Position numbers and translations under genes: made by a program
Notes under the pieces: model-generated
Seen by the model: the letters and a program-made list of their open reading frames with translations, nothing else
Databases searched by the model: none
Told to the model about the DNA's origin: nothing
Shown here: one piece after another, positions 58,731 through 64,000 of the stretch
Numbering within the stretch: position 1 is the stretch's first letter
Layout of the letters: every line of letters begins with the position of its first letter
Source of the DNA: Saposhnikovia divaricata
Lineage: Eukaryota > Streptophyta > Magnoliopsida > Apiales > Apiaceae
Reading direction: 5' to 3'
Length of the DNA stretch: 64,000 nt
NCBI GenBank assembly: GCA_036435485.1
Contig: CM071595.1
Span: 3,844,001 to 3,908,000, forward strand

Positions 58731-59739
58731 AGCATTCAACCAAATTTTAGTTGATGCAGTTCGGACTTGAATCGAAGCTGATATGATCGAAACACGGTTT
58801 TCGGATAATCGTCAAAGGGGTTAGTACACGGGATATTGTTAAAAATCGAGTCAGACCACTTTGTGGATATTTTTACATATTTGGTTCCTATGGGTTATTA
58901 GAATTCAATGAAATTTTATTTGACGCAGTTCGGACCGGAATCAGAGCTGATATGATCGAAACTCGGCTTTTGGAAAATTCTGAAAGGGGTTAGTCCACGG
59001 GATATTGTTAAAAATCAAGCCGAACCATTATGTGGATATTTTTATATATTTTGTTCCTATGGGTTATTAAAATTTAACAAAATTTTATTTGACGTAGTTC
59101 GAACCTGAATCGGACCTGATATGATTGAAAATCGGTTTTCGGATAATCCTCAAAGGGGTTAGTACACGAAATATTGTTAAAAATCGGGTCAGACCATTTC
59201 ATGGACATTTTTACATATTTTGTTCCTATGGGTTATTGGGATTCAACAAAATTTTATTTGACGCGTTTAGGACCTAAATCGGAGTTGATATAATCGAAAC
59301 TCAATTTTCGGATATTCCCAAAGGGGTTAGTACACGGGATATTGTTAAAAATTGAGTTGGACCATTTTGTGGATATTTTTACATATTTTATTCCTATGGG
59401 TTATTGGAATTCAACGAAATTTTATTTGACGCTGTTCGGACCGGAATCGGAGCTGATATGATCGAAACTCGATTTTCGGATAATCTTAAAAAGGTGTTAG
59501 CATACGGGGTATTGTTAAAAATCGAGTCGGGCCACTTTGTGAATATTTTTACATATTTTCTTCCCATGGGTTATTGGAATTCAACGAAATTTTATTTGAC
59601 GAAATTCAGACCCGAATCGGAGCTGATATGATGGAAACTCGATTTTCGGATAATCTTAAAAATGTGTTAGCATACGGGGTATCGTTAAAAATCGAGTCGG
59701 GCCATTTTGTGAATATTTTTACATATTTTGTTCCTAAGG

Positions 59740-59865
59740 AACCCTAAACCCTAAATCGTAAATCTTAAACCCCTAAACCCTTACCCCTAAACCCTAAACC
59801 CTGAACCTTATACCCTGAACCCTAAAACCTTAAATCCTGAAACCCTAAACCTTAAACCCTAAACC
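59740..59865 (-). repeat. Telomere-like block 29 (type B)
   Basis: B block with CCCTGAACCTTATACC and ACCAGCACTC at its right edge. Confidence 0.9.
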
Positions 59866-60874
59866 AGCACTCAACCAAATTTTATTTGATGCAGTTCGGA
59901 CTTGAATCGAAGCTGATATGATCGAAACTCGGTTTTTGGATAATCCTCAAAGGGGTTGTTACACGGGATATTGTTAAAAATTGAGTCAGACCATTTTATG
60001 GATATTTTTACATATTTTGTTCCTATGGGTTATTGGAATTCAACGAAATTTTATTTGACGCAGCTCAGACCGGAATCGGAGCTGATATGATCGAAACTCA
60101 GTTTTCGGAAAATTCTCAAAGGGGTTAGTACATGGGATATTGTTAAAAATCAAATCGAACCATTTTGTGGATATTTTTATATATTTTGTTCCTATGGGTT
60201 ATTAAAATTTAACAAAATTTTATTTGACGTAGTTCGAACCTGAATCGGACCTGATATGATTGAAAATCGGTTTTCGGATAATCCTCAAAGGGGTTAGTAC
60301 ACGAAATATTGTTAAAAATCGGGTCGGACCATTTCATGGACATTTTTACATATTTTGTTCCTATGGGTTATTGGGATTCAACAAAATTTTATTTGACGCG
60401 TTTAGGACCTAAATCGGAGTTGATATAATCGAAACTCAATTTTCGGATATTCCCAAAGGGGTTAGTACACGGGATATTGTTAAAAATTGAGTTGGACCAT
60501 TTTGTGGATATTTTTACATATTTTATTCCTATGGGTTATTGGAATTCAACGAAATTTTATTTGACGCTGTTCGGACCGGAATCGGAGCTGATATGATCGA
60601 AACTCGATTTTCGGATAATATTAAAAAGGTGTTAGCATACGGGGTATTGTTAAAAATCGAGTCGGGCCACTTTGTGAATATTTTTACATATTTTGTTCCC
60701 ATGGGTTATTGGAATTCAACGAAATTTTATTTGACGAAATTCAGACCCGAATCGGAGCTGATATGATGGAAACTCGATTTTCGGATAATCTTAAAAATGT
60801 GTTAGCATACGGGGTATCGTTAAAAATCGAGTCGGGCCATTTTGTGAATATTTTTACATATTTTGTTCCTAAGG

Positions 60875-61000
60875 AACCCTAAACCCTAAATCGTAAATCT
60901 TAAACCCCTAAACCCTTACCCCTAAACCCTAAACCCTGAACCTTATACCCTGAACCCTAAAACCTTAAATCCTGAAACCCTAAACCTTAAACCCTAAACC
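60875..61000 (-). repeat. Telomere-like block 30 (type B)
   Basis: Carries both private variants of block 29; it is its copy in the 1,135-bp duplication and so makes a B-B pair. Confidence 0.9.
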
Positions 61001-63021
61001 AGCACTCAACCAAATTTTATTTGATGCAGTTCGGACTTGAATCGAAGCTGATATGATCGAAACTCGGTTTTTGGATAATCCTCAAAGGGGTTGTTACACG
61101 GGATATTGTTAAAAATTGAGTCAGACCATTTTATGGATATTTTTACATATTTTGTTCCTATGGGTTATTGGAATTCAACGAAATTTTATTTGACGCAGCT
61201 CAGACCGGAATCGGAGCTGATATGATCGAAACTCAGTTTTCGGAAAATTCTCAAAGGGGTTAGTACATGGGATATTGTTAAAAATCAAATCGAACCATTT
61301 TGTGGATATTTTTATATATTTTGTTCCTATGGGTTATTAAAATTTAACAAAATTTTATTTGACGTAGTTCGAACCTGAATCGGACCTGATATGATTGAAA
61401 ATCGGTTTTCGGATAATCCTCAAAGGGGTTAGTACACGAAATATTGTTAAAAATCGGGTCGGACCATTTCATGGATATTTTTACATATTTTGTTCCTACG
61501 GGTTATTGGGATTCAACAAAATTTTATGTGACTCGTTTTGGACCTGAATCGGAGCTGATATAATCGAAACTCGATTTTGGGATATTCCCAAAGGGGTTAG
61601 TACACGGGATATTGTTAAAAATCGAGTCGGACCTTTTTATGGATATTTTTACATATTTTGTTCCTATGGGTTATTCGAATTTAACAAAATTTTATTTGAC
61701 GCTGTTCGGACCGGAATCGGAGCTGATATGATCGAAACTCGGTTTTCGGAAAAATTCTCAAAGGGGTTAGTACACGGGATATTGTTAATAATCAAGTCGG
61801 ACCAATTTGTGGATATTTTTACATATTTTGTTCCTATGGGTTATTGGAATTCAACGAAATTTATTTGACGCTGTTCAGACCGGAATCGGAGCTGATATGA
61901 TCGAAACTCGGTTTTCAGAAAAATTCTCAAAGGGGTTAGTACACGGGATATTGTTAAAAATCAAGTCGGACCAATTTGTGGATATTTTTACATATTTTGT
62001 TCCTATGGGTTATTGGAATTCAACGAAATTTATTTGACGCAATTCGGACCTGAATCGGAGCTGATATAATCGAAACTCGATTTTTGGATAATCCTCAAAG
62101 GGGCTAGTACATGGGATATTGTTAAAAATCGAGTCGGACCATTTTGTGGATATTTTTACATATTTTGTTCCTATGGGTTATTGGAATTCAACGAAATTTT
62201 ATTTCACGCAGTTCGGACCGGAATCGGAGCTGATATGATCAAAACTCGGTTTTCGGAAAATTCTCAAAGGGGTTAGTACACGGGATATTGTTAAAAATCA
62301 AGTCGGACCATTTTGCGGATATTTTTACATATTTTGTTCCTGTGGGTTATTGGAATTCAACGAAATTTTATTTGACACAGTTCGGACCGGAATCGGACCT
62401 GATATGATCAAAACTCGGTTTTCGGAAAACTCTGAAAGGGGTTAGTACAAGGGATATTGTTAAAAATCAAGTCGGACCATTCTATGGATATTTTTTTATA
62501 TTTTGTTCCTATGGGTTATTAAAATTCAACAAAATTTTATTTGACGTAGTTCGAACCTGAATCGGACCTGATATGATTGAAAATCGGTTTTCGGATAATC
62601 CTCAAAGGGGTTAGTACACGAAATATTGTTAAAAATCGGGTCGGACTATTTCATGGACATTTTTACATATTTTGTTCCTATGGGTCATTGGGATTCAACA
62701 AAATTTTATTTGACGCGTTTCGGACCTGAATCGGAGCTGATATAATGGAAACTCGATTTTCGGATATTCCCAAAGGGGTTAGTACACGGGATATTGTTAA
62801 AAATTGAGTCGGACCATTTTGTGGATATTTTTACATATTTTGTTCCTATGGGTTATTGGAATTCAACGAAATTTTATTTGACGAAATTCGGACCCGAATC
62901 GGAGCTGATATGATCGAAACTCGATTTTCGGATAATCTTAAAAAGGTGTTAGCATACGGGGTATTGTTAAAAATCGAGTCGGGCCACTTTGTGAATATTT
63001 TTACATATTTTGTTCCTAAGG

Positions 63022-63154
63022 AACCCTAAACCCTAAACCCTAAATCTTAAATCTTAAACCCCTAAACCCTTACCCCTAAACCCTAAACCTTAGACCCTGA
63101 ACCCTAAAACCTTAAATCCTAAAACCCTAAACCCTAAACCTTAAACCCTAAACC
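63022..63154 (-). repeat. Telomere-like block 31 (type A)
   Basis: Like block 28, including the following AATTTTAGTTGATGCAG. Confidence 0.9.
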
Positions 63155-64000
63155 AGCATTCAACCAAATTTTAGTTGATGCAGTTCGGACTTGAATCGAA
63201 GCTGATATGATCGAAACTCGGTTTTCGGATAATCGTCAAAGGGGTTAGTACACGGGATATTGTTAAAAATCGAGTCAGACCACTTTGTGGATATTTTAAC
63301 ATATTTGGTTCCTATGGGTTATTAGAATTCAATGAAATTTTATATGACGCAGTTCGGACCGGAATCAGAGCTGATATGATCGAAACTCGGCTTTTGGAAA
63401 ATTCTGAAAGGGGTTAGTCCACGGGATATTGTTAAAAATCAAGCCGAACCATTATGTGGATATTTTTATATATTTTGTTCCTATGGGTTATTAAAATTTA
63501 ACAAAATTTTATTTGACGTAGTTCGAACCTGAATCGGACCTGATATGATTGAAAATCGGTTTTCGGATAATCCTCAAAGGGGTTAGTACACGAAATATTG
63601 TTAAAAATCGGGTCAGACCATTTCATGGACATTTTTACATATTTTGTTCCTATGGGTTATTGGGATTCAACAAAATTTTATTTGACGCGTTTAGGACCTA
63701 AATCGGAGTTGATATAATCGAAACTCAATTTTCGGATATTCCCAAAGGGGTTAGTACACGGGATATTGTTAAAAATTGAGTTGGACCATTTTGTGGATAT
63801 TTTTACATATTTTATTCCTATGGGTTATTGGAATTCAACGAAATTTTATTTGACGCTGTTCGGACCGGAATCGGAGCTGATATGATCGAAACTCGATTTT
63901 CGGATAATCTTAAAAAGGTGTTAGCATACGGGGTATTGTTAAAAATCGAGTCGGGCCACTTTGTGAATATTTTTACATATTTTGTTCCCATGGGTTATTG

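Larger units (their letters stand above)
56218..59677. repeat. Higher-order unit c6 (3,460 bp)
   Basis: 339 bp, or two monomers, longer than c4 and c5. It has the same altered-monomer group near 57100-57620. Confidence 0.85.
59040..61485. repeat. 1,135-bp tandem duplication (six monomers plus one B block)
   Basis: Landmarks at 59404 and 59678 recur at 60539 and 60813. Private variants are shared, such as GAAATTCAGACCCG, GATATGATGGAAAC and ACCAGCACTC. A third, partial match runs to about 61485. The event created consecutive B blocks 29 and 30. Confidence 0.88.
55474..64000. repeat. Satellite array, right segment
   Basis: Continuation of the 168-170-bp satellite after the LARD-like element, beginning with the second GGAAC copy and A block 26. 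No gene seen. Confidence 0.95.
60813..64000. repeat. Higher-order unit c8, incomplete at the window edge
   Basis: Begins after the second copy of the 1,135-bp duplication, then follows the c6 pattern, including altered monomers at 61690-62040 and A block 31. It is cut off at the end of the window. Confidence 0.8.

Overview
The window is plant nuclear repeat DNA. I found no host gene, tRNA, rRNA or CRISPR array. A plant is indicated by telomere-like CCCTAAA motifs (the plant TTTAGGG type) and by two plant-type Ty3/Gypsy retrotransposon relics. The species is not identifiable from what I can see. About 46.7 kb of the 64 kb is one AT-rich tandem satellite with a 168-170 bp monomer. Embedded in it, always at the same monomer phase and in the same orientation, are 31 short blocks (112-140 bp) of degenerate telomere repeats. 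This combination suggests a subtelomeric or telomere-associated array; that placement is an inference.

Layout. Positions 1-23865: satellite, with a ~4.14-kb duplicated unit, five nearly identical copies of a 2,272-bp higher-order repeat (6930-18296), and a 1,856-bp tandem duplication (17273-20984). Positions 23866-30740: a damaged Tat-like Ty3/Gypsy element. It has one 520-bp 5' LTR, a primer-binding site, an intact 895-codon gag-protease ORF, broken RNase H relics and a 3' untranslated region holding two different short tandem arrays. Its reverse transcriptase, integrase and 3' LTR are absent. Positions 30741-45029: satellite organised as higher-order units of 2,937, 2,930, 2,919, 3,121 and 3,121 bp. 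Positions 45030-55473: a complete, very young, non-coding retrotransposon of large-derivative (LARD) type with ~3.94-kb LTRs, a perfect GGAAC target-site duplication, a Met-tRNA primer-binding site and a polypurine tract. It sits inside the fifth unit. Positions 55474-64000: the rest of the satellite, including a 1,135-bp duplication.

The telomere-like blocks come in two sequence types, A and B, which alternate along almost the whole window. The breaks in alternation fall at identifiable duplications or at the Tat insertion. Unit-length differences can be accounted for by single 7-bp telomere motifs, an 18-bp deletion or a change of one or two monomers, so the array has grown by recent unequal exchange.

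Neither retroelement looks autonomous. The first encodes only Gag and protease. The second encodes nothing intact, yet its LTRs differ by only two substitutions that I could find, so it must have been mobilised by proteins from elsewhere. Both insertions lie in or at the edge of a telomere-like block.
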